From positions 1 to 64,000 of the forward strand of contig JAUJYZ010000601.1 in NCBI GenBank assembly GCA_033675265.1: 64,000 bases of DNA. The letters run 5' to 3'. The notes beneath the pieces are model-generated. The model was not told the origin of the DNA, searched no databases, and saw only the letters and a program-made list of their open reading frames with translations. Positions within the stretch are counted from its first letter, which is position 1. Each line of letters begins with the position of its first letter. The translations under genes were made by a program, and so were the position numbers. Source of the DNA: Actinostola sp. cb2023 (lineage: Eukaryota > Cnidaria > Anthozoa > Actiniaria > Actinostolidae). Positions 33,413-45,035 of this stretch are shown here, one piece after another.

Positions 33413-33520
33413 GAAGGCGAGGGAGAAGTAGAGGGGGAAGGGGAGGGAGAAGGGGAGGGGGAAGGGGAGGGAGAAGGTGAGAGGGAAGGGGAGGGAAAGG
33501 GAGAGGGAAAGGGAGGGATC
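33413..33520 (+). repeat. Purine-only GGGGAA/GGGAGA tract
   Basis: About 100 bases almost entirely G and A, with imperfect 6- and 12-bp periodicity. Such tracts can adopt triplex DNA. The reading frame through it (Gly/Glu repeats) is not considered coding. Confidence 0.8.
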
Positions 33521-33810
33521 ACAGGCTATTCAAAGCTCTTCAATGACTTACCAGTACAGATAGGAAATGACAAAGACTTGAACTTCTTTCAAAACCAGCC
33601 GAATATTTTGAGTATTGTAAATATATTTAAAAAAATCATGAATAATTAATTAGCAAAATACTGATTAGAAATCATCATCGACACAGTGTCTTTGATTTGA
33701 TATAGATTCGTCCTAAATTGCATACTACTTTAACTTGGATTTTCTTGGCCAAAATTATTTCAATCTTGAATATTTTTGCAGAAAATATTACATGAAGCCA
33801 TTTAAAAAAT

Positions 33811-34789
33811 GCTGTGGCTATATGCCCGGCAGCCGGTCGCGGTCGTAATTAAATAGACTAAATGCCCGGCAGTTTGAAAATTTCGCAATATTCTACAGAA
33901 ACACTCAATGTAGCCTAATGAGAGTATTCTATCTTTGTTTAGAATTGTCAAGCGATTCTAGAAACGATTTTGCCCAGCTTCGGTGACCGGCAGACTATGA
34001 ACTTACTGACTCACGGGAACGGTCTCAAATAGACTATATGCCCGGCAGTCTGGAAATTTCGCAAATAGTTCGAGACAACGACTGACTTCATGAAATCAAA
34101 CTCTTCTCAGCTTTTGTTGAGAACTGTCAAGCGCTTCTCATGAGCTTTATGGATTTTTTTTTATTCAGTTGAGGAGTTTCTCCATCCTGGGTACAGATCT
34201 ATAGAATACGAGGAACAATTTGATTCTTGATTCTTGATTCTTTTAAATGCCCAGCAGTTCAAACTTTTGCAAATAATTCGAGAAAACGATTGACTTCATG
34301 AAATCATCATGCCGGTTTAATAGACTTCACGTGAATCGGGGCTGCAAAATCTTGTGAGGTAAGCGTCCAGCGTGACCTCGATGGCGTACCTGTGACCAGG
34401 ATAGAGAAACTCCTCAAAAAAGCTCATGGGAATCGCTTGACAATTCTAAACAAAGATAGTAGACTTTTATTTCAGTAGGCTACGTTGATGGCTTCTGTTT
34501 CTTTTGCGAAATTTCCAGACTGCCCGCTGGCATTTAGTCTATTTGACGGACCGTTCCCGTGAGTGTTGATGCGTGAATGTCGATTTCATAGAGTACTCAA
34601 GCTCGAGAAAATCGTCCACGACAAAACCACTAGTATTTCTAGAATCGCTTGACATTTGTAAACAAAGATAGAATACTCACATTAGGCTACATTGAGTGTT
34701 TCTGTAGAATTTTGCGAAATTTATAAACTGCCGGGCATTTAGTCTATTTAATTAAGACCGCGACCGGCTGCCGGGCATATAGCCACAGC
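33811..34789. mobile_element. 979-bp foldback element
   Basis: Terminal arms of roughly 180 nt begin GCTGTGGCTATATGCCCGGC and pair with the right end. The motif GACTA(A/T)ATGCCCGGCAGT plus a following TTTCGCAA recurs several times inside in both orientations, so the element is itself built of smaller copies. No protein frame. Confidence 0.75.
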
Positions 34790-36017
34790 GTTTAAAGTGT
34801 TTTATCAAGTATAAAAACCCTCGGCGTATAAAACACTGCTGCTCGTTGTTTAAATAGTACATGAGAACTGTTATTATATAATGGGTCTTAGTTAACAAGA
34901 CCCGTTTTGAGAACATAGACTTCATATACAGTCATTCTTAAAAAGGTTGTCCAGATGAAAAGACTACAATACTACAATAAAGTCACGTGATTCATATATT
35001 ATGTAACCAATTTCCTCGCGTGGAATTTCAATTATATTTAAGATGCAAAAGTACACGGCATTGTGAGAACTGAATGTAATGGCGCTCAACTCGCAGTTCC
35101 GCGCGCAGAAATTTGTTAGGGTTTGATGGAAATTAGATTGTAATTATTGTTGTTAGAGATTTTATCTTATATTTAATTATTAATTACTATGATAAAAATA
35201 ACTTAACATTTAATCATTTGCGTGAGTATAAAAATGTTCCTACAAAATGTTGTAAACAAATGGTAAAAAAGCATATTGACAAGCTTCAGTTCACTTCCCC
35301 GGCCTTCCCTGAGCCCTAGGTCCAGTTGCTTTCTTTGAGTAATAACATTTAAACGATATTCAACGGACACAAGAATTCAGGAATTTATTTTACTGATAGA
35401 ACCACCTGTTCAAAGAGTGCACAGCGTAAATATCATAATCTATTCATTAGATAACATCATCAACTTATGAACGCAACCGTTGCGTATACTATGTAATCTT
35501 CTTATTGGGTGGGACGTGGTGTACTCTATTATAAAGGGGACTTACTGTCCTATTATACAACACCTGCCCTATGGGCGAATATTGAAAATAAAATAAATAT
35601 TAAAATAATAGTCGGTCGAACCTCACAGCTCCAATCCTATTTTAGTAAATGGCTATTACCCAATCACTAGTCCAGAACTGTACCCACCTTTCTCAATAAC
35701 TATATAAATACTGCGCGCGGTTCTGGTACATATACTCTATTCTGTATAATATAAATATAACAATAATTTCCCTTGTTACGTGTAGATACGAACTGGTATC
35801 ACATCATTAAAGCTTTTCCCATTGGAGGAAGTGTTCTACAAACATGGTATGTATGTCACCATGGCAACACGGATATACCTAACTCGAACAGTTATAGCAA
35901 TATGTAAATCAATTATTATTATTATTTTACCAGCTTAAATAATGCCTTTCAATAGGAAATTATCTATAAAACAATGTTATTAGATTTAAAAGGAAGAAAA
36001 AAAAAAAGAAAAAAAGA

Positions 36018-36090
36018 AATGTCATGACTGGGACTCGAACTCGCGACCCCAAGTTTGAAATAAGAAAAGCATGCCGGGAAATTCTTCAAA
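36018..36090 (-). repeat. tRNA-like sequence (copy 1)
   Basis: Minus strand GGTCGCGAGTTCGAGTCCC is a T-arm/B-box-like sequence followed by a T-rich run. The stems are imperfect, so it is a tRNA-derived repeat. The same sequence is in copy 2 at 52490-52562. Confidence 0.4.
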
Positions 36091-37687
36091 AATCGACCAT
36101 ACACCCAGACATTAATGCTGAGTCACCGTATGTTACGTATAGGATGAAGATTTCGGCCCCATCCGCGCTATCGAGCAGTACATCAATCAACTTAGCATTC
36201 AAAGAGGGAGGGAGCAGTCGGATCCTAAGCCATCAAGAACTGTCCCTACTAAGCTATTGAGCCCGCTTACTGATTTGGACGGCAAGTTTAGCTAGTCTAT
36301 CTGAACAATGGTCATTGTTGTGCAAATTCGATGCCTGAAGTCCTGAGGGAAAGCGCAACTAATGAGTGTTTATTGTCACATTACACAGATCCTATTGAAC
36401 TTGTTGTGTCTACAGATCTTTCAAAAAGACGCATGCCTTTCATTGTGTTACTATCATATTCCCTAAGGCTTAGTTACTTATGATAATTCTGATCCGAAAC
36501 GAAATGTTCTTTACCGCAGATGTTGATCTCGAGATTTGGGCTTTCGTATGAAAGACTCTAGCCCGTCTATAATCACAAGATAAGACAAACTTGATCAGGA
36601 TTTGTGCAATGAAATTGTCAGTTCTCTGTATCACTGACGGCGCCTTCAAAGTCAACTGCAGTGATTTCCTCAACTTTGTACGAAGCGTTTGGTTTCTCTG
36701 AACATTTTAGCACTGAGAGAGTTACTCCTTGAAAGAGCAAGAATATAGACGAGCCGCGGCCTCTGAAGAGGAAGAGCTTCGATGCCTGCGTGTACATTAG
36801 AGCGGTTATTCACTCTCGCGCTTCGCACAGGATTTCTTGAGAATAGAAAATGGCTGGCAGGCTGGCAACATTTGGATGATTAGAAGGAATAAAGATTCCC
36901 TACCGTCAAACCGACCTCTATGTGAAAGTATCACTGAAGTTTAGTTGAATATAGAGCGACAACTAATTTTAAACGACAAAACTGAATCCCCGTTTGGTTC
37001 GCCAGTCGGCTGTTTGATATTGTGTTATTTACTTTTATTACTCATAACGTTTTAGATATACAATGGATCTTTACAAGAACCTTATACAAACCCATGTGCG
37101 CCTGTTCACATAACAACGGGGTCAGCGGTAAATAAGTTAATGTGTTTTCAATGTTTGACCCTTTCGCAGAATAATGTATATGGGGTTTTATTAGTTAGAT
37201 ACTCTGACCATCTAGTACAATTAAATTTGTAAAATGTTCAAAATCTGTTTGTAAACAACATTAATTCAAATATTGTGTTTGTGGGACCTGAATTATTCCA
37301 TTGGGAGTACTGGCAATGGGCTGATTGGTCGTGCGTTTATTCATCATTGTTGTTGTGGAACCATGAATTGCTTGCTTTCAATCAGCTGTTAAAACTCCTT
37401 GAATCTCATTATTTGCTTCAAATGACGGGCAAACACTGCCCTCCATGTGCTATCAAGCAGAAAACGTGCAATTCAGCTGATAAAAATTCCTCACACGAGA
37501 CCGGAAGTGACGTCTAATGAAATCAAGCAATAGAGATGGTTTTCAAGTGTGTACATATTCCCCTCCACTCCCCCCTCTTAATCTACAATATTTGTATGCC
37601 ACGATAAATAGACCAGGTCATTTAACCATCTCCCTTTCCTTCCCATTTTCCCGTGCCTCGCCTTCCCTTTGGACCTGAACTGAAGTA

Positions 37688-38056
37688 AACCTTGTCATCC
37701 TGTTGCATCACGGGTATAGTAAGGCTTGTCATTCTGTTGCATCACGGGTAGTAAACTTGTCATACTGTTGCATCGCGGTTTAGTAAGGCTTGTCATACTG
37801 TTGCATCACGGGTAGTAAACTTGTCATACTGTAAGTTGCATCGCGGGTATAGTAAGGCTTGTCATACTCTTGCATCACGGGTAGTAAAGTTGTCATCCTG
37901 TTGCATCACGGGTATATAGTAAGTCTTATCATACTGTTGCATCACGGGTATAGTAAGGCTTGTCATACTGTTGCATCGCGGGTATAGTAAGACTTGTCAT
38001 CCTGTTGCATCACGGTAGTAAAACTTGTCATCCTGTTGCATCACGGTACTAAACCG
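37688..38056. repeat. About 33-bp minisatellite, 11 units (copy 1)
   Basis: Units of the type CTTGTCATACTGTTGCATCA followed by CGGGTATAGTAAGG with small length changes. The duplicate has nearly the same unit order at 54160-54524, so the array is older than the duplication. Confidence 0.93.
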
Positions 38057-38476
38057 TGAGCCTTTTTCTCATTCCAGGGCTGTAAATAATGTCACGATAA
38101 ATTCAGTAGGAATAACGGACCATGGACAGCATTCCGTACTTTAGATTATGGATACACAAGAATGAAAGTATATAACAAGACTCATTTACATTTAGAACAA
38201 GTCAGTATTGATAAGGTACGTCAGAGAGGGACTGGGTAGGGTTGCGCATGCGCTTTAGAACGACAGTGGACTTCTACAAATATGCTTAGCTGGCGCTGTC
38301 TGCATATTTTTAGGGGAGGGGGGACGGGGAAGGGAAGAGATGAGAGATGAAAGACTCCTTCACACCCTCCCTCCTCCAGAAACGCAGACCACTAAATGTA
38401 TTCATTTTAAGATTTTACGATTTCAGAACTGAAACTGTCTTTACTCTTGAAGATCTCAATGTCCTTTATTTCTCTA

Positions 38477-38488
38477 TGCGCATGCGCA
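38477..38488. promoter_or_regulatory. Perfect NRF-1-type palindrome
   Basis: TGCGCATGCGCA matches the NRF-1 consensus. It lies about 125 bp upstream of the candidate exon at 38613. In copy 2 the site is mutated (GCGCATGTGCA). No transcription start is known. Confidence 0.5.
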
Positions 38489-38612
38489 ACATTTTATCAT
38501 GCTCCGTCGAGCATGCGCAGTGATAGAAATTATGTCCTGGGGTTAGCTAGCCGTACGTTTTTAATCGAACTTCAATCGTCTCATCCTTGAATTTTCGATT
38601 TTATTTTTCCAG

Positions 38613-38849
38613 AATTACACAGTCATCGATGACGTATGGATTATCAAAGATAAGCACGGTGCGGGCGCGTGCAACACAGGGTTCCCAAGCGATAATATAT
38701 CGCCGTACATACTTAATCATGCAACATCTCAAGCCATGGAAGAGGTCCAGAAAAGAGGAAAAACTCGATCAAAGATCTCTACAAACCTGCATAATATATT
38801 GGACCATTATACGAACAAACTAAAACTGAGGAAAAATCCTTATAAATAA
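38613..38849 (+). CDS. Candidate terminal exon (copy 1), unknown protein
   Basis: After a strong acceptor (TTATTTTTCCAG) a frame without ATG stays open for 78 codons to TAA: NYTVIDDVWIIKDKHGAGAC, then a Lys/Arg-rich helical end (LRKNPYK). The composition is protein-like, but no partner exon or family was found. The only difference seen in the duplicate (Leu to Pro) changes the residue, which does not favour selection. Confidence 0.3.
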   Translation, partial: NYTVIDDVWIIKDKHGAGACNTGFPSDNISPYILNHATSQAMEEVQKRGKTRSKISTNLHNILDHYTNKLKLRKNPYK

Positions 38850-39689
38850 TTGATGATGTATGATTTATGAAGGCTTCCTCTGCCATCAGTACAACCGAGA
38901 GAGAGCGCTTTGCATGCTGGGATAATGACGTCACCATACCAGTACATAAGAAGACGAAACTGAAAGTAAAGTCTCTCGTCATTTTCATACTCAATCTGTC
39001 AGAACTGGAGCGCGTCACTTCTGATGATGTTTGGAGTCTTATCAGACGCATGCGCAGTAGGACTTATATCCAGACTGGAGAAAGACCAATTAATATTTGT
39101 AACAATAAAATTTCTACTTTTAAGAGGGAATGTTTTGCTACCCGTCACGTGTGTTCAATCCTGTTTCTGATTGGTCAGTCAGAACAATAGAATAAACCTG
39201 AGACAAAGTCTCAGACAAGTGATCGAATTTCGTAGTGACCTCAACACAGCAAGAATGTACAGGCCGACGTTATCAGAGCCATCTAAGCATGAATATACAT
39301 CCCAAGTACGTATTTCAGACGAAACGTCGACGATTCGTAGATCTCTATCTCTGCTCACCGACACACACCATTGGCAAAACATGGCCAATGTTACTGATGA
39401 TTTTACCGTGTTTAAATAAACTATATGTATGTATGTATGTATGTATGGCATAGCGAGATCATGATAGTTTTGGAGTTCATTTGATTTGCTTTTCAGTTCA
39501 TTTGATTTGTTAAACACAACTGCTTCTCTCTCGATACAGCACGAGCTTCTACACAGCCCTTCTAGTCGGTAGTCGTGGAACGATGAGTTAGCACTTCTAT
39601 TAACGATGACCCTAGAGCGAGCAATACTTCGGATTTAGTTTGATATACGCTCGGAAACTATTTGACCCGTTTGAACATAGAATTACTTC

Positions 39690-39822
39690 ATTAGGCGTTC
39701 CTGACCGATACGATCACATTCTTCGCATTTAGTGCCCCCCCCCCCCCCCCCCCCCCCCTAAAAAAAAAAAGGCGCATTTTATAACTCGGCCACTTCTACG
39801 GAAGTGCCCGAGTAATAAGATA
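39690..39822 (-). mobile_element. Helentron-like 5' end fragment, minus orientation
   Basis: On the minus strand it starts TTACTCGGGCACTTCC and pairs with GAAGTGGCCGAGT, then TATAAAATGCGCC and a block ending at AATGTGATCGTATCGG. The same order is seen at 44900-45035 and 50990-51107. Confidence 0.5.
39735..39758 (+). repeat. C24 homopolymer at the duplication border
   Basis: 24 C followed by T and a run of A. Copy 2 reads only CCCTCCCCCC here and then diverges, so the tract marks the end of the duplicated block. It could be an assembly seam. Confidence 0.8.
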
Positions 39823-39953
39823 AGATTTCGTCTCGTGACATCACGCTCTAGATCTCCCGTTCGCAAGTCTCATATTTCAGTCAGGCATTGATGAACTGTC
39901 ATTGCAGCCGTGAACTTTATTTGGTCAGTAGAATGCATATCATTCAGCTGTCT

Positions 39954-40200
39954 TAATTACTCGGGCCCTTCCGAAGGAAGCCCGAGTTATAAAATACAAA
40001 TTCTTTTTATTTTTTTCATGGTCATAGAATGCGAAGTATTTGATCGTATCGAGTTTCAAGATTACTCCTGAAGCAGATAAGGGAAGACAAACGACACACA
40101 GGACTCAAGTAGATTTGAATCTTAGTTTTGAAAGCAGCTGTAAATCTTGAAGCTATCGAAAGGTCAGGATTCTAGTTCGCTATGTCATGTTTGTTATTAG
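39954..40200 (+). mobile_element. Helentron-like 5' end fragment, plus orientation
   Basis: Starts TTACTCGGGCCCTTCC, pairs with GGAAGCCCGAGT, then TATAAAATAC and CGAAGTATTTGATCGTATCG. The later part (GACTCAAGTAGATTTGAATC) matches 44835 and 50870 in inverse. It lies head to head with 39690-39822. Confidence 0.5.
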
Positions 40201-41110
40201 GCGACATTGTACCCCAGAGTAGGCCTTTTGTTGCTAATTGTAATAGTACGTGTACAGTTATGTCCTTGAGTATTTATAATTGAACTCACGACCAGTGATG
40301 TAACTACATCTAATACGGAAAGCTATATGTACACTGAGAAGTCATGCAAACAGTCGAGGCAGTCGAGACTGAAAAGCAAGCCATCGAAACGCATACGCTT
40401 ACTACATACCAGATACGCATACTCTAAATCTTCCTCGAGCGTTTTCGAAAGGGCTTTCTACGACTTCATTCCACGAACTCGAACTCATCAAAAAATGAAC
40501 TGAAAATCAAATGAAATGAACTCAAAAACTATCATGACCTCGCTATGTCATGTTTGTTATTAGGCGACATTGGACCCCAGAGTAGGCCTTTTGTTGCTAA
40601 TTTTAATTTGCTCTCGACCATATATCCATTGTCAATGAAATATTGTCAATGGCAATAAAGCTCGATCGAGCAAGAGCCCGCGCGCCGTAGACTAATGCAT
40701 CAAACATGTAGGCAAGGTAGTGATGTAATGTGCTTATTGAGCGAGAACCGTGCAGAATACGTACACATGTAGATTGTACGTGTTGCAATGTTTCAGAGAT
40801 AGATTATAAAGATAACAGTGATCTAATCTGTTTATTCAGCGAAAACCGTGCAGAATACGATTGTACGTGTTGCAATGTTTCAGAGATAGATTATAAAGAT
40901 AAAACACTATGGTTTAGAATGATCATAAAGTATTGTATATGTACAATGAAACAGTTTTTTGGTTGCTCGTTGTTGCGTGACTCAAGCTCGATAGAACATG
41001 CTTTCCTTGCAATTTCAGTACTACGAACTTTACAGTATATACTTCACTAGACGAGAAAAGATTTATATTTTGGCCCCTTGACCTCCGGTGCTTTCCCTGA
41101 TTGGTTTGTG
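40178..41110. other. Intergenic sequence with short direct repeats
   Basis: A 65-bp segment (GCTATGTCATGTTTGTTATT and onward) occurs at 40178 and 40542. Another (CCGTGCAGAATACG with GTTGCAATGTTTCAGAGATA) occurs at 40748 and 40848. No gene is recognised. Confidence 0.6.
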
Positions 41111-41137
41111 CTTTCTAATCTTTCTTGTTTTCAGTAA

Positions 41138-42830
41138 CTCATGATCGATGTTTATTTTATTCCACGTTTGAAAAATTCAGAAGGAAAAGGAATCGTAAAA
41201 ATCGTACTTCAAAACTACATCAAAGCATTGAAGGCGAGCAAGGTCAATTCGGTTCGTAAATCGAGATCGTACATAGCCCTTCATCAGACATATAGTCTCC
41301 CTCGTCACGCAACTGTCAGTCATCATCAGGTCTCTCCTCACGCAACTGACATTGTTTTTAAATAGAACCGCCGCGTAGCGCTATTTAAAACAGAATTTCC
41401 ACGCTCAAAACAGGTCAGTGAACGGCAAAAATACAATCGAAATCAAAACGTCATTAGATTTCAGGGATCTGTTACAGAAGAAGACGCTCAATGAGCGTAT
41501 AGTCGGGTATTTAATATGACAATGATAGTTGCATGACGAGAAAGATTATTTGTATCGATGAGTATCGATAAAGATCTTCGATTGTTCGAAGACGTATATC
41601 ATACGTTTTCAAACGTACTTGAGGTCACTTGTTGCATATTGATGACGCCAGAAACGGGTACCCCGTTGAGATGACGAAGGCCTAAGCATCAACCAAACAT
41701 CAGTACGCAATTCGCACTCTTAGTATTTGTTTCTTTTTCAAACAGTTATAATCTATCAACACACCATGAAGAAAAGAGAAGGAGTCTTCCAGTATAAGGT
41801 CTGGGAAATCTTCACTTCACTAAATCTATTTTCTGAATGCGGACGTCCGACAAAACTAACTTTCGGCTCCAAGCAGATGTATTGTTTTTTTTTATGCCGA
41901 ATATTTTCACTCTGATTTTGACTAAAATGATATCAGAAAAGCATCACAAGAACGAGAAGAAAGAAGTTCGCTATTGGTACTTTCTTCTTGCTGTTCTGCC
42001 TTGAACAATTAAGAAAACCATTCCGAACAATTGATGTAATCGATTTGAAAGTGCATTTTAAAAATAGCAAATTCGATGGAAAATCAAAGGCTTTAATATA
42101 AAGTCGTGAAAATTTCGGGTTTTCCAAAAAGCCTGTTGATCAGAGCAGATACTAAGACCTAAGCCATCGTCTTCGACGACTAGGAGTGAAAGAAGTAGTT
42201 GATCTGGCCAAAAGGTAAATTATGTTGTATTCAAGACAAGCCATCCACAGTTCTTCTTAAATACGCTCTCACATACAAACCACATACGCCGATTCGTGTG
42301 GGCCAACTCTAAAAGATGTTCAGCGTTTTCGACTGGGCCTTTACACGACTGAACTCATCAAAACAAGACGCTCAATGAGCGTACACTCGGGCTTATGAAA
42401 AGGACAATGTCAGTTGCGTGAGGAGAGACCTGACAATGACTGACAGTTGCGTGACGAGGGAGACTATGTATAGCATCTGCTGAGTAATCTTGAAACTCGA
42501 ATGATTTTCAGACGGCTCATGTGTCTTTGCCTATAAATTTCGGAATTCATGCCTTCAATGTGTCCGAAAATCAGTCCGAAACCCTTCACAATGACGAACA
42601 GCGTGTGTGACATATGTGAGAGGAGCGTTTCTTTCCTGCAAGTTGGATACATAAAAGTGATACGTTCGAAGTTATGCCCAAATTTCGTACATTGACCTTG
42701 CTTAGTCCGTGGCGTTGATGACGGCCTATTTGCTTTGATGAAGTTTTGAAGTACGATTTTTACGATTCCTTTTCCTTCCGAATGTTTCAAACATGGAATA
42801 AAATAAACTTCAATCATTATATTTCTCAGA
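41138..42830. mobile_element. Inverted pair of a dispersed repeat
   Basis: 41138-41365 on plus and about 42390-42820 on minus share both a short frame (VYFIP...EGKGIVKIVLQN) and the block CTCGTCACGCAACTGTCAGT with GGTCTCTCCTCACGCAACTG. Helentron-like 3' ends (GACGCTCAATGAGCGT) lie at 41485 and 42369. The short frame may be coding debris of the parent element. Confidence 0.5.
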
Positions 42831-43988
42831 AATGTGTTTCATTTTATTGTTGGATACCTTTTAAACGGGTTTTTGAAACCACGGCGTGACGGCAGTCATG
42901 CAGCAAGCACTGATCCCAAATTTCGTACATTGATCTTGCTCATGTTAATTAATTAAGAGTGATTGTCTGAGAAAACCAGGCAAAGTTGAAAGATGGGGTT
43001 CGGCCGATTGATCTCAAACTTATAGCATTTAATGTCTATCCGAAATGATTAAGAATGATGGTATTTAGAGATTTTTCTGATCTTTCGTTCCATAGTTAGA
43101 CCACCCCCCCTTGTTTTGGCCTTCGCCGGCCCTGACGTCACGCTAAATATATGGCAAGTTTGAAGCTCGATAAAATACATTTCTCTCCATTTTTAGGTAC
43201 CCATATTAATTCTTTATGTTGTTTGTCGTCTAAATTACGTTCTTCAAAGGCAATATCCTGAATTTAATTAAACAAAATTTTTCATCGAATTTTGCAATTA
43301 CCTTGCACGCACCAAAATATCGTATGCTAATTTTGAGGCAATTTCGAAATGGCTTTTCTCAGAGGTGCGGCGGTTTATTTAAATCATTTGTTGATATATT
43401 GCCTGCCTGACATATTCTGTTTCAAAATCAGCAAACTTCAATTTGAGCCGTTAAAATTCGTTTGCGTGAGACGCGTTCAAAGTTGCTATATTTTGGCATT
43501 TTTCCTGTCAAAATTTATGAGTTTTTTTTATATTAAACTGAATAACATTTCCCAGCTCTCATAATATGTTGCCTAACGATAGCCTAAATCAATTCTACAC
43601 ATTATAAGACTTCAGCACTACGATCTTATCTATTATTCATTTCTTTGAAACTCAAATCAAACTACGATGTCGAAAAATCAGAATTTGCGCGAAATTAGGC
43701 CTACACTGTACCAGTAGGTCTTGTTTTCGTTACTTACAAATATTTTAAATACAAATATTTGATCCTACGTCGGTAATATCCAAAATCTACTAGTCTTCGA
43801 ATATGGAAAACTCAAATGTTTGACTTTCTTTAAATTTGAAACTATCGGCAAGTTTATATACGAAATCAACCAGTGTTTTGTCACGCAAGGGAGCGTGTTG
43901 TTAATTCAAAATAATAAATAATGTAACACTTTTACATCGGGGTAGTTAAAATAGATTACCACAAAAGAGTTAATAGAATGGAGATCAA
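42830..43988. other. AT-rich intergenic sequence, nothing recognised
   Basis: Apart from a segment at 42850-42893 (CCTTTTAAACGGGTTTTTGA) that recurs at 50731, no gene, array or terminal repeat was seen. Confidence 0.4.
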
Positions 43989-44142
43989 CAGGGCCGTACA
44001 TAACCCAAAATTCAGGGGGGGGGCAGTACGTATATAACAGCAAAAAATAAATAAAAACAGTTAAGTTCTCAGTACTTTTTGGTATCTTTTTCGCCTTGCT
44101 AAGGGGGCTTCCTGTCCCTGTACTGTGCTGTGTACGGCCCTG
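43989..44142. mobile_element. 154-bp MITE with CAGGGCCGTAC ends
   Basis: CAGGGCCGTACATA and TGTGTACGGCCCTG are inverted. Same size class and related ends as 1731-1885. A G9 run lies near the left end. Confidence 0.7.
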
Positions 44143-44223
44143 AGATATGTCAATTTTACGAATTGTATCTAGAGGATATTACATGGTGGGCTGGCGCGAA
44201 GATATTGTTTGTATTAATTATAA

Positions 44224-45035
44224 CAAGACGCTCAATGAGCGTTCACTCGGGCATTGTGAAAAGGAAAATGTCAGTTGTTCGAGGAAGTACTAAAATGAAT
44301 GCCAGTTGGTTGAAGAACAAGGACAATGTCAGCTGCGCGAGGAGAGACCTGACAATGACTGACAGTTGCGTGACGAGGGAGACTATGTATATACATGTAT
44401 GTGTCGAGTTCATTTGATTTGCCTTTGAGTTCATTTGATTACCTTTTGACTTTGAGTTCAATTGATTTGATTTTGATGAGTTTGTGTAGCTTCAGATCCC
44501 GAAACGTCGAGTTTGGAATCGAGTTCGGGTTCGAGTTACGGTTCGAACGTCGAATAAAACAAGGACATCTTCTTCAATACAATATAATTTCTCTGACGTC
44601 ATGACAATCAGTGACAGTTGAGTGACGAGGGAGACTATTAGTCCGGTGAGTACGAACATGATACGTCTTGAGGTTGCATAGGTCAGATGGTTCCGATAAC
44701 GGCCTCGCGTTTGTTTAAAAAAAAAAAATATTTTAAGCGAGCTTCTAGTCCTTTTACCACTTCTAGTCATTGAACGATGAACTAGAATCCTGACCTTTTA
44801 ATAGCTTGAAGATCTACAGCTGCTTTCAAAACTAAGATTCATAATCTACTTGAGTCCTGTGTCTCCTTTATCTTTTCAAATCTGCGGAGTAATCTTGAAA
44901 CTCCGGATACGATTAAATACGTCGCATACTCGTCATTTTGAAGCCGAACAAAACTACTACTACTACTACTACTACTACCGAAATCCGCATTTTCTAACTC
45001 GGGCGGCCTGCGGCCTGGGCCCGAGTAATAACTTT
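44224..45035 (-). mobile_element. Complete helentron-like non-autonomous element
   Basis: In minus orientation: 5' end TTATTACTCGGGCCCAGG with an immediate stem, body, then 3' subterminal inverted repeat GCCCGAGTG, the hairpin ACGCTCATTGAGCGT and terminal CTTG. Subterminal inverted repeats plus a 3' hairpin are described for helentrons and their non-autonomous derivatives. The body holds a (CTA)n tract at 44952-44980. No Rep/helicase coding is present. Confidence 0.6.

Larger units (their letters stand above)
35086..39734. repeat. Segmental duplication, copy 1
   Basis: Matches 51212-56135 in direct orientation with few substitutions. Copy 1 lacks the 290-bp MITE and a 54-bp segment present in copy 2, and has an extra block with (TATG)n at about 39382-39445. 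Ends near CAACTCGC at the left and GCATTTAGTGCCC at the right. No known gene is recognised inside; one candidate exon is listed separately. Confidence 0.92.

Noticed and set aside
33269..33649. 126-codon frame with a Gly-Glu repeat
   Set aside because: It runs through a purine-only tract and a dispersed repeat; no splice or start context.
36024..36260. 78-codon frame starting MTGTRTRDP, also at 52496
   Set aside because: The start is the antisense of a tRNA-like T-arm, a common source of false frames. It recurs only because the segment is duplicated.
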